From: Betaproteobacteria bacterium
Lineage (GTDB): Bacteria > Pseudomonadota > Gammaproteobacteria > Burkholderiales > SG8-39
Assembly: GCA_004298295.1 (NCBI GenBank)
Contig: SCUH01000331.1
Span: forward strand, 1 to 28,614
Direction of reading: 5' to 3'
DNA: 28,614 bases
The stretch's first letter is position 1. Each line of letters opens with the position of its first letter. Position numbers and translations under genes: made by a program. Below are positions 1 through 7,994 of this stretch, in pieces. The notes beneath the pieces were generated by a model. That model was given only the letters and a program-made list of their open reading frames with translations, had not been told where the DNA came from and made no database searches.

Positions 1-102
1 CGCGTCGTCCGCGAGCAGCACGTCATGGCCCTCGTCGGCGAGGATCTCCGAGAGCAGCTCACGGATGCCAACCTCGTCGTCCACCACCAGAATCTGCGCC
101 AT
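1..102 (-). CDS. ntrX: NtrX-type response regulator, N-terminal fragment (cut by window edge)
   Basis: Only the first 34 residues are present; the gene runs off the left edge. They begin MAQILVVDDEVGIRELL, the start of a receiver (REC) domain, with the acidic pair Asp8-Asp9 that binds Mg2+ next to the phosphorylated Asp further on. The gene starts 3 bases after the stop of the ntrY-like kinase, so the two are one transcription and translation unit. NtrX proteins normally carry REC, sigma54-interacting AAA+ and Fis-type DNA-binding domains, but none of the latter can be seen here. The NtrX name rests on the partner kinase being NtrY-like and on the close match of the N-terminus to that family. 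Confidence 0.85.
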   Translation of the reverse strand, partial: MAQILVVDDEVGIRELLSEILADEGHDVLLADDA

Positions 103-105
103 GGC

Positions 106-2202
106 TCAGGCCGCCTTTGCGGCCATGCCGCTGCCTTCTGCGCGCGGCAGCCACACCTTGACCGACGCGCCCTGCGCCGGACGGTTCTCGATCAGGATCG
201 CACCATGGTGCTCGTCCACGATCTTCTTCACGATCGCCAGCCCCAGGCCGGTGCCGCGCGGCTTGGTGGTGACGTAGGGTTCGAAGATACGCGCCATCAG
301 CTCCTCGGGAAATCCGCCGCCATTGTCCGATATTGCGAGCAGCACGCGCTCGCCGGCGGGCTCGGTGCGCACCTCGATGAGCGGCGCGGGGCGCGCGTCC
401 TTGCGGTTCTCGAGCGCATCCTGGGCGTTCTGCACCAGGTTGTGAATCACCTGCCGGATCTGGATCGGGTCCGCCGCCACCGCCGGCAGCGCGGCCGCGA
501 GCCGGGGGCTGATGGGCGCTTTCGACTGCTCGTAGAGCGCGAGCACTTCACGCACCAGCGCGTTGAGGTCGAGCCGTGTCGGAGTCGGCGCCGGCAGCCG
601 CGCGTAGTCGCGAAAATCATCCACCATGGCCTTGAGCGCGGTGACCTGATTGACGATCGTGCGCGTGCTCCGGCGCAAGGCCTCGGCATCATCGCCGGCG
701 AGTCTGCCCTCGAGCTTCATTTCGAGCCGCTCGGCCGAAAGCTGAATCGGCGTCAGCGGATTCTTGATCTCATGCGCCAGGCGCCGCGCCACCTCGGCCC
801 ACGCCAGCGCGCGTTGCGCCTGGATCAGGTGGCTGATGTCGTCGAACACCAGCACGTGCCCCCCGCCGCCGGCCGCCGGCAGTGCGGCGCCGCGTGCCAT
901 GAGCGTCTTGCCGGTGCCCTTGAGTTCGAGTTCGGTCTGCCAGGCCTGCGCGCCGTGCTGGATGAATTGCTCGCGCATCGCGTCTGCAAAACGCTCGAGT
1001 TCGGCACCCAGGATCGCCAGCGCGCCGTGGTTGGAGATGGACAAGCGCAAATCCGGACCGAATACCAGCACCCCCGCCGACAGGTTGGCGAGAATGTTCT
1101 CAAGGTAGACATTGGCGGTTTCCAGCGCCGAGCGGTTCGCCTCCACGACGCGGCGCGCCTCATCCAGCTGGCGCGTCATCGAATTGAAGGATTCGGTCAG
1201 CACGCCGAGCTCGTCGCGACTCGTCACCGGGGCCTCGCGGCTGAAATCGCCGCGCGCCACGGCCTGCGTGGCGCCGGCAAGAAACGCGAGCGGTTCCGCG
1301 AGGCGGCTGGCGAGGATCGCGGCCAGCGCCAGCGCGACCAGCAGCGCCAGGGTCAGCGCCAGGGTCAGCGTCACGATGTAGATCTGCTTCAGGCCCTGGC
1401 GCGCGATCGCGAGTTCACGGTAGTCGCGGTACGCCGCCTCGACTGCCGCGGCGCTGCGGGCAAAGCCTTCCGGCAGCGCCTGTCGCAGCTGCAGGAAGCG
1501 CGGCTCGTCGGCCAGCGACCCGCTGGCAAGCGGTACCACCACGCGCAGCGCGAGCGGCCGGCCGGCCGGCACGTCGACCGTGGCATAGCCGCGTCCGGTG
1601 CGCGCCTGGCGCAGCGCCAGCGTCGAGGGCAGGTCCGGAACGAACTTGTCCAGCTCGGTGCTGGCGCTGGCGAGCAGGCGACCGCTGGCCGCCACCACCA
1701 CGGCCTCCTGCACGCCGGCCTGCTCGCGCAGTCGGTTCAGCCATAACGGCAGCTGCCCGGGCGTACGATCGGCGAGTTCAAGTGCCATGGCACGGCCCTT
1801 GACCTGCAACTCGCCCAGCACCTGATCGATCGCCGCCTGGCCGAGATTCATGCCACCCTCGAGGGCCGCATCCACCTTGACGTCAAACCAGGTTTCGATG
1901 CTGCGCACCAGAAAATGCACCGATACGGTGTAGACGAGCGCGCCGGGCACCACGGCCATGAGGGCGAACGAAAGCAGGAATCTCAGCGTCAGCCGCGATC
2001 CGAAGACGCGCGCGCGCAACTTGCGCGTCAGACTGACCAGCTGCCAAGCAACCAAAGCCGCCAGCGCCGCCGCCAGCACCGCATTGAGGCCGAGCAGCAG
2101 CGGATACTGGCGGGCGAACAGCGACACGTTCGCACTCGCGGTGGCGAGCAGAAACAGCAGCACGCCCGCCAGCGCGGCAGCCACGAGCAGCAGCAGCCTC
2201 AT
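106..2202 (-). CDS. ntrY: NtrY-type membrane sensor histidine kinase
   Basis: A 698-residue sensor kinase expected to autophosphorylate and pass phosphate to the adjacent NtrX. In order: two hydrophobic segments near residues 1-22 and 36-56, a third near 74-92, an extracytoplasmic region (about 95-270), a last membrane segment (about 274-298), a HAMP linker (about 298-350), a PAS-like region (about 362-460), then the kinase core. Visible motifs are the H-box with His477 in RRLAHEIKNPL, the N-box HNLVQNAQDAL around Asn592, DNGGG at 626-630 and GTGLGL at 650-655. The ATG at 2202 overlaps the upstream stop as ATGA, which decides the start; an in-frame extension to 2283 would run deep into the upstream gene. 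NtrY/NtrX systems are associated with nitrogen and redox responses; the ligand here is unknown. Confidence 0.9.
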   Translation of the reverse strand: MRLLLLVAAALAGVLLFLLATASANVSLFARQYPLLLGLNAVLAAALAALVAWQLVSLTRKLRARVFGSRLTLRFLLSFALMAVVPGALVYTVSVHFLVRSIETWFDVKVDAALEGGMNLGQAAIDQVLGELQVKGRAMALELADRTPGQLPLWLNRLREQAGVQEAVVVAASGRLLASASTELDKFVPDLPSTLALRQARTGRGYATVDVPAGRPLALRVVVPLASGSLADEPRFLQLRQALPEGFARSAAAVEAAYRDYRELAIARQGLKQIYIVTLTLALTLALLVALALAAILASRLAEPLAFLAGATQAVARGDFSREAPVTSRDELGVLTESFNSMTRQLDEARRVVEANRSALETANVYLENILANLSAGVLVFGPDLRLSISNHGALAILGAELERFADAMREQFIQHGAQAWQTELELKGTGKTLMARGAALPAAGGGGHVLVFDDISHLIQAQRALAWAEVARRLAHEIKNPLTPIQLSAERLEMKLEGRLAGDDAEALRRSTRTIVNQVTALKAMVDDFRDYARLPAPTPTRLDLNALVREVLALYEQSKAPISPRLAAALPAVAADPIQIRQVIHNLVQNAQDALENRKDARPAPLIEVRTEPAGERVLLAISDNGGGFPEELMARIFEPYVTTKPRGTGLGLAIVKKIVDEHHGAILIENRPAQGASVKVWLPRAEGSGMAAKAA

Positions 2203-2810
2203 CGCCCGCCTGCCTCCCTCGGTTCGCGCGTCTCGACCGGCGCCGGCGGCGCCGGTGGCGCGCGGAACGGAAAGCGCCGCCATGCCGACTCGAGATGCAG
2301 ATCGCGGCTCATAATGGCGCTGACCTGGAACGGCTTCGGCAACAGGCCGATGTCCAGGCGCATGCGCACCGCGGCTTCATGGTTTGCGTCGGCGAGCGCG
2401 GCACCGCGCTCGACCACGACCCAGTTGCGCACTCGCTTCAGCACGTGCAGCGCCTCGTCCAGCGACTGGAACTGCTGTTGCAGCATGCCGGTGGAGAGCC
2501 GGTACTGCCGCAACAGGGGATGGTAGGAAAGTCGCAGCTGCATGCGCTTTGCCACGGCCTTTTCGTCGAACCACCACCAGCGCAACCGGGTCAGCTCGAA
2601 CTCCACCACGAAATACAGCGGCACGCCGTTGGCCACCGCCTCGCCCAGGCGCGGTTTGAGATCGAAGGCGAAGTCGGCCTCGAGCGCCAGCCCCTCTTCC
2701 GTGGCGCCGAGGCGCGCATCCAGCACTTCGATTTCGTCAGCGCGCGCCGCCAGCACGGCGGCGCAGGCAAGCAGCGCGAGCAGCGTCTTCAGCAGGGCGA
2801 GGCCTCGCAT
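2199..2810 (-). CDS. DUF4390 family secreted protein
   Basis: A 203-residue protein of unknown function with an N-terminal signal sequence (MRGLALLKTLLALLACAA, cleavage plausible after the ARA near residue 23). The mature part has the Trp-rich stretch RLRWWWFDE, followed by RLSYHPLLRQYRLS. This pattern matches the DUF4390 family found beside ntrY in betaproteobacteria. The C-terminal tail is Pro-rich (APPAPPAPVETREP). It overlaps rsmB or abuts it upstream and overlaps ntrY by 4 bases downstream, so it may serve the sensor kinase at the membrane or periplasm (inference from position only). An alternative TTG start at 2825 would overlap the rsmB stop and add five residues; ATG at 2810 gives the cleaner signal peptide. 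Confidence 0.8.
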   Translation of the reverse strand: MRGLALLKTLLALLACAAVLAARADEIEVLDARLGATEEGLALEADFAFDLKPRLGEAVANGVPLYFVVEFELTRLRWWWFDEKAVAKRMQLRLSYHPLLRQYRLSTGMLQQQFQSLDEALHVLKRVRNWVVVERGAALADANHEAAVRMRLDIGLLPKPFQVSAIMSRDLHLESAWRRFPFRAPPAPPAPVETREPREAGGR

Positions 2811-2821
2811 CGCGCTGGACG

Positions 2822-4090
2822 TCAAGAGGATTTCTCTAGCAGCGCGAAATAGAAGCCGTCATGCTCGGCCGACGGCAACAACTGCGGCGGCCGGCCGTCC
2901 GGCAGCGGCAGCCGCCGCGCGTTCGCCGTCCGTGCCAGGAACCCCTCGACCACGGCGTCGTTTTCGTCCGGGAAAACCGAGCAGGTGACATACAGCAATT
3001 TACCATTCGGCGCCAGCACGCGCCAAAGCGCTTCGAGGATGCGCGCTTGGCGTGAAGCGCACGTCGCCACGTCGCCATCGCGGCGCAGCCACTTCATGTC
3101 GGGGTGCCGCCGCGCCACGCCCGAGGCGGTGCAGGGTACGTCGGCGAGGATCCGGTCATAGCTGCGGCCGTCCCACCATTGCTCCGGCACACTGCAGTCG
3201 GCCGTGCGCACCTCGGCCGCAAGTCCCAGGCGCGCCAGATTGCGCATCACATCGTCGGCCCGCTCGCCCTGCAGCTCGAGCGCAGTCAAGGCGACATCCG
3301 CGGTCTCGAGCAGGTGCGCGCACTTGCCACCGGGCGCAGAGCACGCATCCAGCACGCGTTGACCCGCGTGCAGGTCGAGCAGCTGTGGCGCGCGCTGCGC
3401 GCCGGCATCCTGCACCGAGACATCGCCGTCGGCGTATCCTGGCAGGCGCCGGCTTGCCATCGGTGTCTCGAGCAGCAACGCCTCTTGACCGAGCCAGCGC
3501 GCCGCGACCCCTTCGCCGGCCAGCCGCTCGAGATAGGACGCGGCCGAGCCGCGTCGCCGGTTCACGCGCAGGCACATCGGTGCGCGGCAATTGCCGCCCG
3601 AGAGAATTTCCCGCCATCGGTCCGGGTACGCCGCCCGCACGCGCTTGATCCACCACTCCGGGTGCTGCCACCGGGCGATCGGATCGGCCGAGAGCTGCGC
3701 GGCGATGCCATGCTGCCGGCGCAGGTAGGCGCGCAATAGCGCATTGACATAACTCTTCGCCCGTTCGCGGCGCAGCGCGACGCAGGCGAGCACGGCCTGG
3801 TTGACCACCGTGTACGCGGCGTAGCGGCCGCAATCCAGTGCGTACAACGCGCACCAAAGCAGCGCCTCGAGCGCGCGGTCGCTCGCCGGACGGTGCTCGA
3901 TTGCGCGCACGATCGCCTGCACCCGACCGTAGCTGCGCAGCGTGCCGAAGCAAAGATCCGTGAGCGCGGCCTGTTCCTGCGAGCTTTGCGCTTCGGCCGC
4001 GCGCTGCAGTTCCGCCCGCAGGCTGCGGCCCGCGGCAACGCGCGCCACGACCAACGCCGCCACGCGCAGCGATTCAGCGAGCGGCGCCAA
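2822..4090 (-). CDS. rsmB: 16S rRNA (cytosine-967-C5)-methyltransferase RsmB
   Basis: About 422 residues, near the usual RsmB length of around 430. The N-terminal third is a NusB-like RNA-binding domain (LTDLCFGTLR, then the AYTVVNQAVLACV region). The C-terminal part is a Rossmann methyltransferase with the SAM-binding motif LDACSAPGGKCAHLLE and the two family cysteines: DVPCTASGVARRHPD and the catalytic YVTCSVFPDEND. It would methylate C967 of 16S rRNA. No ATG lies near the conserved N-terminus. TTG at 4090 gives MAPLAESLRVAALVV and overlaps the end of fmt by 17 bases; GTG at 4063 is the alternative. The reading frame stays open to 4531, but that part lies entirely within fmt and is not coding for RsmB. 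Confidence 0.9.
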   Translation of the reverse strand: MAPLAESLRVAALVVARVAAGRSLRAELQRAAEAQSSQEQAALTDLCFGTLRSYGRVQAIVRAIEHRPASDRALEALLWCALYALDCGRYAAYTVVNQAVLACVALRRERAKSYVNALLRAYLRRQHGIAAQLSADPIARWQHPEWWIKRVRAAYPDRWREILSGGNCRAPMCLRVNRRRGSAASYLERLAGEGVAARWLGQEALLLETPMASRRLPGYADGDVSVQDAGAQRAPQLLDLHAGQRVLDACSAPGGKCAHLLETADVALTALELQGERADDVMRNLARLGLAAEVRTADCSVPEQWWDGRSYDRILADVPCTASGVARRHPDMKWLRRDGDVATCASRQARILEALWRVLAPNGKLLYVTCSVFPDENDAVVEGFLARTANARRLPLPDGRPPQLLPSAEHDGFYFALLEKSS

Positions 4091-5006
4091 GACGCTCGCC
4101 CGGGTGCACTGCAAAGCCGCGCAAGAACTCGCCGGCAGTCTGCCTGCGCCCGCCTGCGCGCTGCACTTCGAGGAGATCGAGAGCGCCTTCGCCGCAGGCA
4201 ACGCGCAAGCCCGCAGGTCCCGCCTGCAGCACGGTTCCAGGCTCGGCCTCGCCGACTGCAAGGCGTGCCGACCAGATCTTGATCGGCTGGTCGCGCATGA
4301 GCGTACGCGCACCGGGCGCGGGTCGAAACGCGCGCACCGTTCGCTCAAGCACGAGCGCCGCGCGGGACCAGTCGAGCACCGTCTCGAGTTTCGTGATCTT
4401 CGGGGCATAGATTGCCCCCACAGCAGGTTGCGGCGTAGGCTGCGCGCGACCCGCAGCCAACGCCGCGAGCGCCGCGACGATCGAAGTGGACCCCAACGCG
4501 GCGAGCCTGTCGCCCAGGGTCTGTGCGTCATCGTCGGGGGCGATCTTCAGCTCGCGCTGCAGGATGATCGGCCCGGTATCCAGGCCGGCGTCCATCCGCA
4601 TGATGGTAATTCCGGTTTCCAGGTCGCCTGCCAGCAGCGCGCGCTGGACCGGCGCCGCCCCGCGCCAGCGCGGCAGCAGCGATGCGTGGATATTGACGGC
4701 GCCGTGTGGCGCCAAATCGAGCACTGCCTGTGGAAAAATCTGGCCATACGCCGCCACCACCAGAACTTCGGGATGCGCCGCAGCAATGCGCGATAGCGCA
4801 TCGGGCGCCTTGAGACTGGGAGGCTGGAAAAGCGGAATCCCGCGCTGCTCGGCCAGGGTTCGCACCGCGCCCGGGAGCGCCTTCAGACCGCGTCCGGCAG
4901 GTTTTTCAGGCTGGGCGAGGACCAGCGTCGCTTCATGGCCCGCGTCAAGCAGCGCCTGCAGAGCGCAGGCGGCAAAGGCCGGGGTGCCAGCGAACACGAT
5001 GCGCAT
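4074..5006 (-). CDS. fmt: Methionyl-tRNA formyltransferase
   Basis: A 310-residue enzyme that transfers a formyl group from 10-formyl-tetrahydrofolate to Met-tRNA(fMet), making the initiator for translation. The N-terminal formyltransferase domain shows the start MRIVFAGTPAFA, the tRNA-contacting loop EKPAGRGLK near residues 34-42, and the active-site set Asn105, His107 (VNIHASLLPRWRGAAPVQ) and Asp143 (MDAGLDTGPII). The C-terminal half is the oligonucleotide-binding-like tRNA domain. It follows def by 27 bases and overlaps the rsmB start. def and fmt act at the two ends of the same N-formyl cycle and are commonly co-transcribed. Confidence 0.97.
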   Translation of the reverse strand: MRIVFAGTPAFAACALQALLDAGHEATLVLAQPEKPAGRGLKALPGAVRTLAEQRGIPLFQPPSLKAPDALSRIAAAHPEVLVVAAYGQIFPQAVLDLAPHGAVNIHASLLPRWRGAAPVQRALLAGDLETGITIMRMDAGLDTGPIILQRELKIAPDDDAQTLGDRLAALGSTSIVAALAALAAGRAQPTPQPAVGAIYAPKITKLETVLDWSRAALVLERTVRAFRPAPGARTLMRDQPIKIWSARLAVGEAEPGTVLQAGPAGLRVACGEGALDLLEVQRAGGRRQTAGEFLRGFAVHPGERLGAAR

Positions 5007-5033
5007 GGTCGCGGCACCCGCTGCCGACGGGGC

Positions 5034-5537
5034 TCAGGCGCTCTTGCGCAGCTGCTTGGCGAGCTTGCCGCGGATCCGCTGCTGCTTGAGCGGCGACAGG
5101 TACTCGACGAACACCTTGCCCTTCAGATGATCCATCTCGTGCTGTATGCAGACCGACAGCAGCCCCTGCGCTTCGAGCGTGAACGACTTGCCATGTTGGT
5201 CGTAGGCGCGCACGCGAACCCGTTCGGCCCGCTCAACGGTTTCGTAGATGCCCGGGACCGAAAGACAGCCCTCTTCGATATCCGATACCCCCGAGGCGTC
5301 GACCACTTCAGGGTTCACCAGCACCACGGTCGAATCGCGCCGCTCGGAGACGTCGACCACGATCACCTGCTTGTGGACGTCGACCTGTGTGGCGGCGAGT
5401 CCGACCCCGGGGGCCGCGTACATGGTTTCCGTCATGTCGCGCACCAACGCGCGCAAGCCGTCGTCGAAGACGGTCACCGGGAGCGCCACCTTGTGGAGCC
5501 GGGCATCCGGGTAACGGAGGATGTTGAGAATCGCCAT
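5034..5537 (-). CDS. def: Peptide deformylase
   Basis: A 167-residue metalloenzyme that removes the N-formyl group from nascent proteins. All three family motifs are intact: GVGLAATQ (44-51), EGCLS (89-93, metal ligand Cys91) and QHEMDHL (metal ligands His133 and His137, catalytic Glu134). The C-terminus is Lys/Arg-rich (KQQRIRGKLAKQLRKSA), as in many proteobacterial deformylases. It is the first gene of the leftward operon def-fmt-rsmB-DUF4390-ntrY-ntrX. It is divergent from the LysM gene, with 138 bases between the two starts. No good Shine-Dalgarno sequence is visible before the ATG at 5537. Confidence 0.97.
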   Translation of the reverse strand: MAILNILRYPDARLHKVALPVTVFDDGLRALVRDMTETMYAAPGVGLAATQVDVHKQVIVVDVSERRDSTVVLVNPEVVDASGVSDIEEGCLSVPGIYETVERAERVRVRAYDQHGKSFTLEAQGLLSVCIQHEMDHLKGKVFVEYLSPLKQQRIRGKLAKQLRKSA

Positions 5538-5675
5538 GGATCAGTAAATCACTTGCCTATTGAAAGGATTACATGCAGTATTTGAGGCGGCGCGTAAACC
5601 TTTGTGCTACATTTGGGTCGCCAAACAATCATTTCAACCCAGCCCGGAAATGGCAGCTTTCGAACGGGGGGCCGC
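5538..5675. promoter_or_regulatory. Divergent intergenic region between def and the LysM gene
   Basis: This gap must hold the promoters of both divergent units. Rightward, an extended -10 element TGCTACATT (5605-5613) is the best candidate for the LysM gene, but no matching -35 sits at normal spacing. Leftward, TGTAAT (minus strand of 5570-5575) could be a -10 for def, again with only a poor -35. A run of G (5666-5671) four bases before the LysM ATG may act as its ribosome-binding site. The assignments are by eye and weak. Confidence 0.35.
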
Positions 5676-6740
5676 ATGCAAAGACTGAGCCTGAAGTCTA
5701 TCACATTGACCATTTTTGCCCTGCTTTGCCTCGTGGCAGGCGGGGTTTCGGCCCAGGTTCCGAAGACCGCCCTGGCCTTCAAGGCGGACGCGCCTGATCG
5801 CTACACCGTCGTGCGTGGCGACACGCTCTGGGGGATTGCCCAGAAGTTCACCGATTCGCCGTGGCGCTGGCCGGAATTGTGGAACATGAACAAGGACCAG
5901 ATCAAGAACCCGCATCGGATCTATCCCGGCAACGTGATCGTCCTGGATCGCAGCCGGGGGCGCTTGGCGCTCGATGGCAACACGGTCAAGCTTTCGCCCC
6001 GCCTGCGCGCAGAAGCCATGGCCAAGGAGGCCATCCCCAGCATTCCGGCGCACATCATCGAGCCATTTCTCAGTCGGCCGCTGGTGATCGAGCCCGACGG
6101 TCTGGAGCGGGCTCCCCACATCATCGCAGCAGAAGACGGGCGCGTCGTGCTGGGCAATGGCGGCGTGGCTTACGCCCGCGGTATCGGCGAATCGAAGGAG
6201 TCCTCGTGGCTGATCTATCGCAGCGGCGCGCCCTTGGTCGATCCCGATACCAAGTTGACGCTCGGCTTTGAGGCCATATATCTCGGCACCGCCCGTGTGA
6301 CCCGCACAGGTGACCCCGCCAGGATCGAACTCACGAGCGTCGCCCAGGAGGTCGGTATCGGCGACCGGCTGATTCCCGCCGGCGGCCTGCAGATCGTGAA
6401 CTACGCGCCGCACGCCCCGGCCGCAGGGCTCAAGGGCCGGATCATGTCGATCTACGGCGGGGTCGGCCAGGTGGGCGAAGCGGGCATGCATTCGATCGTG
6501 ACGTTGAACCGCGGCAAGGCGGATGGCGTCGACGCGGGCCACGTGCTGGCGCTCTATCGCGACGCCACCCAGGTCGTCGACCAGACGCGGCCCAAGGGGG
6601 CGCCCGATTCAATCGTCGCCGTTCCGGGCGAACGCTATGGGCTCGTGTTCGTGTTTCGCGTCTTCGAGCGCGTTTCGTACGCGCTCGTAATGCAAACGTC
6701 GGCGCCCGTGCGCGCGCTGGACCTGGTCCAGACGCCGTAG
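5676..6740 (+). CDS. Secreted LysM-domain protein
   Basis: A 354-residue exported protein. Residues 1-26 form a signal peptide ending VSA, followed by a single LysM domain at about 43-91 (YTVVRGDTLWGIAQKF, ending NPHRIYPGNVIVL). LysM domains bind the glycan of peptidoglycan. No catalytic domain is recognisable in the remaining 260 residues, which look like a betaproteobacterial family usually found upstream of dprA. The ATG at 5676 was chosen because the signal peptide follows it directly and a G-rich tract lies just upstream; an in-frame ATG at 5604 would put 24 unrelated residues before the signal peptide. A role in cell-wall binding is likely, the exact function unknown. Confidence 0.85.
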   Translation: MQRLSLKSITLTIFALLCLVAGGVSAQVPKTALAFKADAPDRYTVVRGDTLWGIAQKFTDSPWRWPELWNMNKDQIKNPHRIYPGNVIVLDRSRGRLALDGNTVKLSPRLRAEAMAKEAIPSIPAHIIEPFLSRPLVIEPDGLERAPHIIAAEDGRVVLGNGGVAYARGIGESKESSWLIYRSGAPLVDPDTKLTLGFEAIYLGTARVTRTGDPARIELTSVAQEVGIGDRLIPAGGLQIVNYAPHAPAAGLKGRIMSIYGGVGQVGEAGMHSIVTLNRGKADGVDAGHVLALYRDATQVVDQTRPKGAPDSIVAVPGERYGLVFVFRVFERVSYALVMQTSAPVRALDLVQTP

Positions 6741-6750
6741 CCAAAGTGAC

Positions 6751-6769
6751 AGCCCCGTGAAACGGGGTT
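6751..6769 (+). repeat. Hairpin between the LysM gene and dprA
   Basis: An inverted repeat: AGCCCCGT, loop GAA, ACGGGGTT (8 paired positions, one a G-U pair in RNA). No T-run follows, so it is not a classical intrinsic terminator. It lies 32 bases before the chosen dprA ATG and covers the upstream TTG that would otherwise be a possible start, which supports the ATG at 6801. Confidence 0.5.
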
Positions 6770-6800
6770 GCGCGACGGAGTGGTCCTTCCGCTTGCCGGG

Positions 6801-7904
6801 ATGACGGATCAGGAGCGCGGGCTGGCGAGCTGGCTGCGGCTCGCGCTCACGCCCGGGCTCGGCGCAGCGCAGCTGCGCCGGCTTCTGGGCGAGTTCGGTC
6901 TCCCCGAAAACGTGCTGAGTGCCAAACGCGCGCAATTGGAGCGCCATCTTCCGGCGGCCTTGATCGCGAACCTGCAGTCTGCCGACGTCGCGCGCGCGGT
7001 CGATCAGGCGCTCGCCTGGGCGCAGCGGCCGGATCGCACGATCGTGACGTTCGCCGATCCCGGCTACCCGAAACTGCTGCTGGAGATCGCCGATCCCCCG
7101 GCGCTGCTTTACTGCAACGGCCGCGCCGAACTGCTCAATCGACCGTCGCTCGCGATGGTCGGCAGCCGCAACGCCACTGCGCAGGGAATACGCAATGCGG
7201 AGCAATTCGCCCGGGCCCTCAGCGACGCCGGCATCACCATTGTTTCGGGTCTGGCGATGGGAATCGACGCCGCGGCACACCGTGGTGGTCTGGCCGGTGC
7301 CGGCTCCACGGTCGCCGTGCTCGGCACCGGGATCGACCGCATCTATCCGCCGCAGAACCAGGCACTGGCTGCAAGCATCGCCGCACAGGGCCTGCTCGTC
7401 TCGGAGCTGGCGCTGGCAACCCCGGCACTGCGACAGAATTTCCCCCGCCGCAACCGCCTCATCAGCGGCTTGACGCACGGCTGCCTCGTCGTGGAGGCGG
7501 CGCTCGCCTCTGGATCGCTGATAACGGCGCGTGCGGCAGCCGACCAGGGACGCGAAGTGTTTGCAATTCCCGGTTCGATCCATTCGCCGCTGTCAAAGGG
7601 CTGCCATGCGCTCATCAAGTCGGGAGCCAAGCTGGTGGAAACTGCAGAGGACGTACTCACGGAACTCGCGGCGTTCCGGCCAGGGATAGCCGCGGCACGC
7701 GCTGCGACGCCCCACGTTGTGAAGCCGCCCGCCGCGGCCGAATCGTCCCTGCTTTCGCACCTGGGCTTCGACCCGGTCGACGTCGATGTCCTGTGCGCGC
7801 GCAGCGGTCTGCCTGCGGCGCAAGTCGCGGCGGAATTGCTGCGGCTCGAGCTCGACGGCCACGTCGCGGCATTGCCTGGCGGACTCTACCAGCGCCAATC
7901 CTGA
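6801..7904 (+). CDS. dprA: DNA-processing protein DprA
   Basis: A 367-residue protein that binds incoming single-stranded DNA during natural transformation and loads RecA on it. An N-terminal helical region (about 1-80) is followed by the Rossmann-like DprA core with VGSRNATAQG (near 120-129), VSGLAMGIDAAAHRGGL, TGIDRIYPPQN, FPRRNRLISGL and the GSLITARAAADQGREVFAIPGS stretch read in two parts. The C-terminal 70 residues look like the winged-helix domain of the family (HLGFDPVDVDVLCARSGL). The start at 6801 agrees with family N-termini (TDQERGLASWLRLAL); TTG at 6768 and GTG at 6780 are possible alternatives. No other competence gene is present in the window. Confidence 0.95.
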   Translation: MTDQERGLASWLRLALTPGLGAAQLRRLLGEFGLPENVLSAKRAQLERHLPAALIANLQSADVARAVDQALAWAQRPDRTIVTFADPGYPKLLLEIADPPALLYCNGRAELLNRPSLAMVGSRNATAQGIRNAEQFARALSDAGITIVSGLAMGIDAAAHRGGLAGAGSTVAVLGTGIDRIYPPQNQALAASIAAQGLLVSELALATPALRQNFPRRNRLISGLTHGCLVVEAALASGSLITARAAADQGREVFAIPGSIHSPLSKGCHALIKSGAKLVETAEDVLTELAAFRPGIAAARAATPHVVKPPAAAESSLLSHLGFDPVDVDVLCARSGLPAAQVAAELLRLELDGHVAALPGGLYQRQS

Positions 7905-7994
7905 ATCCCCGGCCTGCGCCTGCGGCGCGCGGCCCGGTCCGAGGGCGCGGTTGTATCGCCGCAGCCTTTGCGGGTATCCTCTGCGGCCTTTTGC

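Noticed and set aside
25..1746. 573-codon rightward open frame
   Set aside because: It lies wholly opposite ntrY. The translation is rich in Arg, His and Gln with no domain pattern, as expected for the complement of a GC-rich gene.
4091..4531. N-terminal extension of rsmB
   Set aside because: Open frame only because it overlaps fmt; the conserved RsmB N-terminus begins near 4090-4063.
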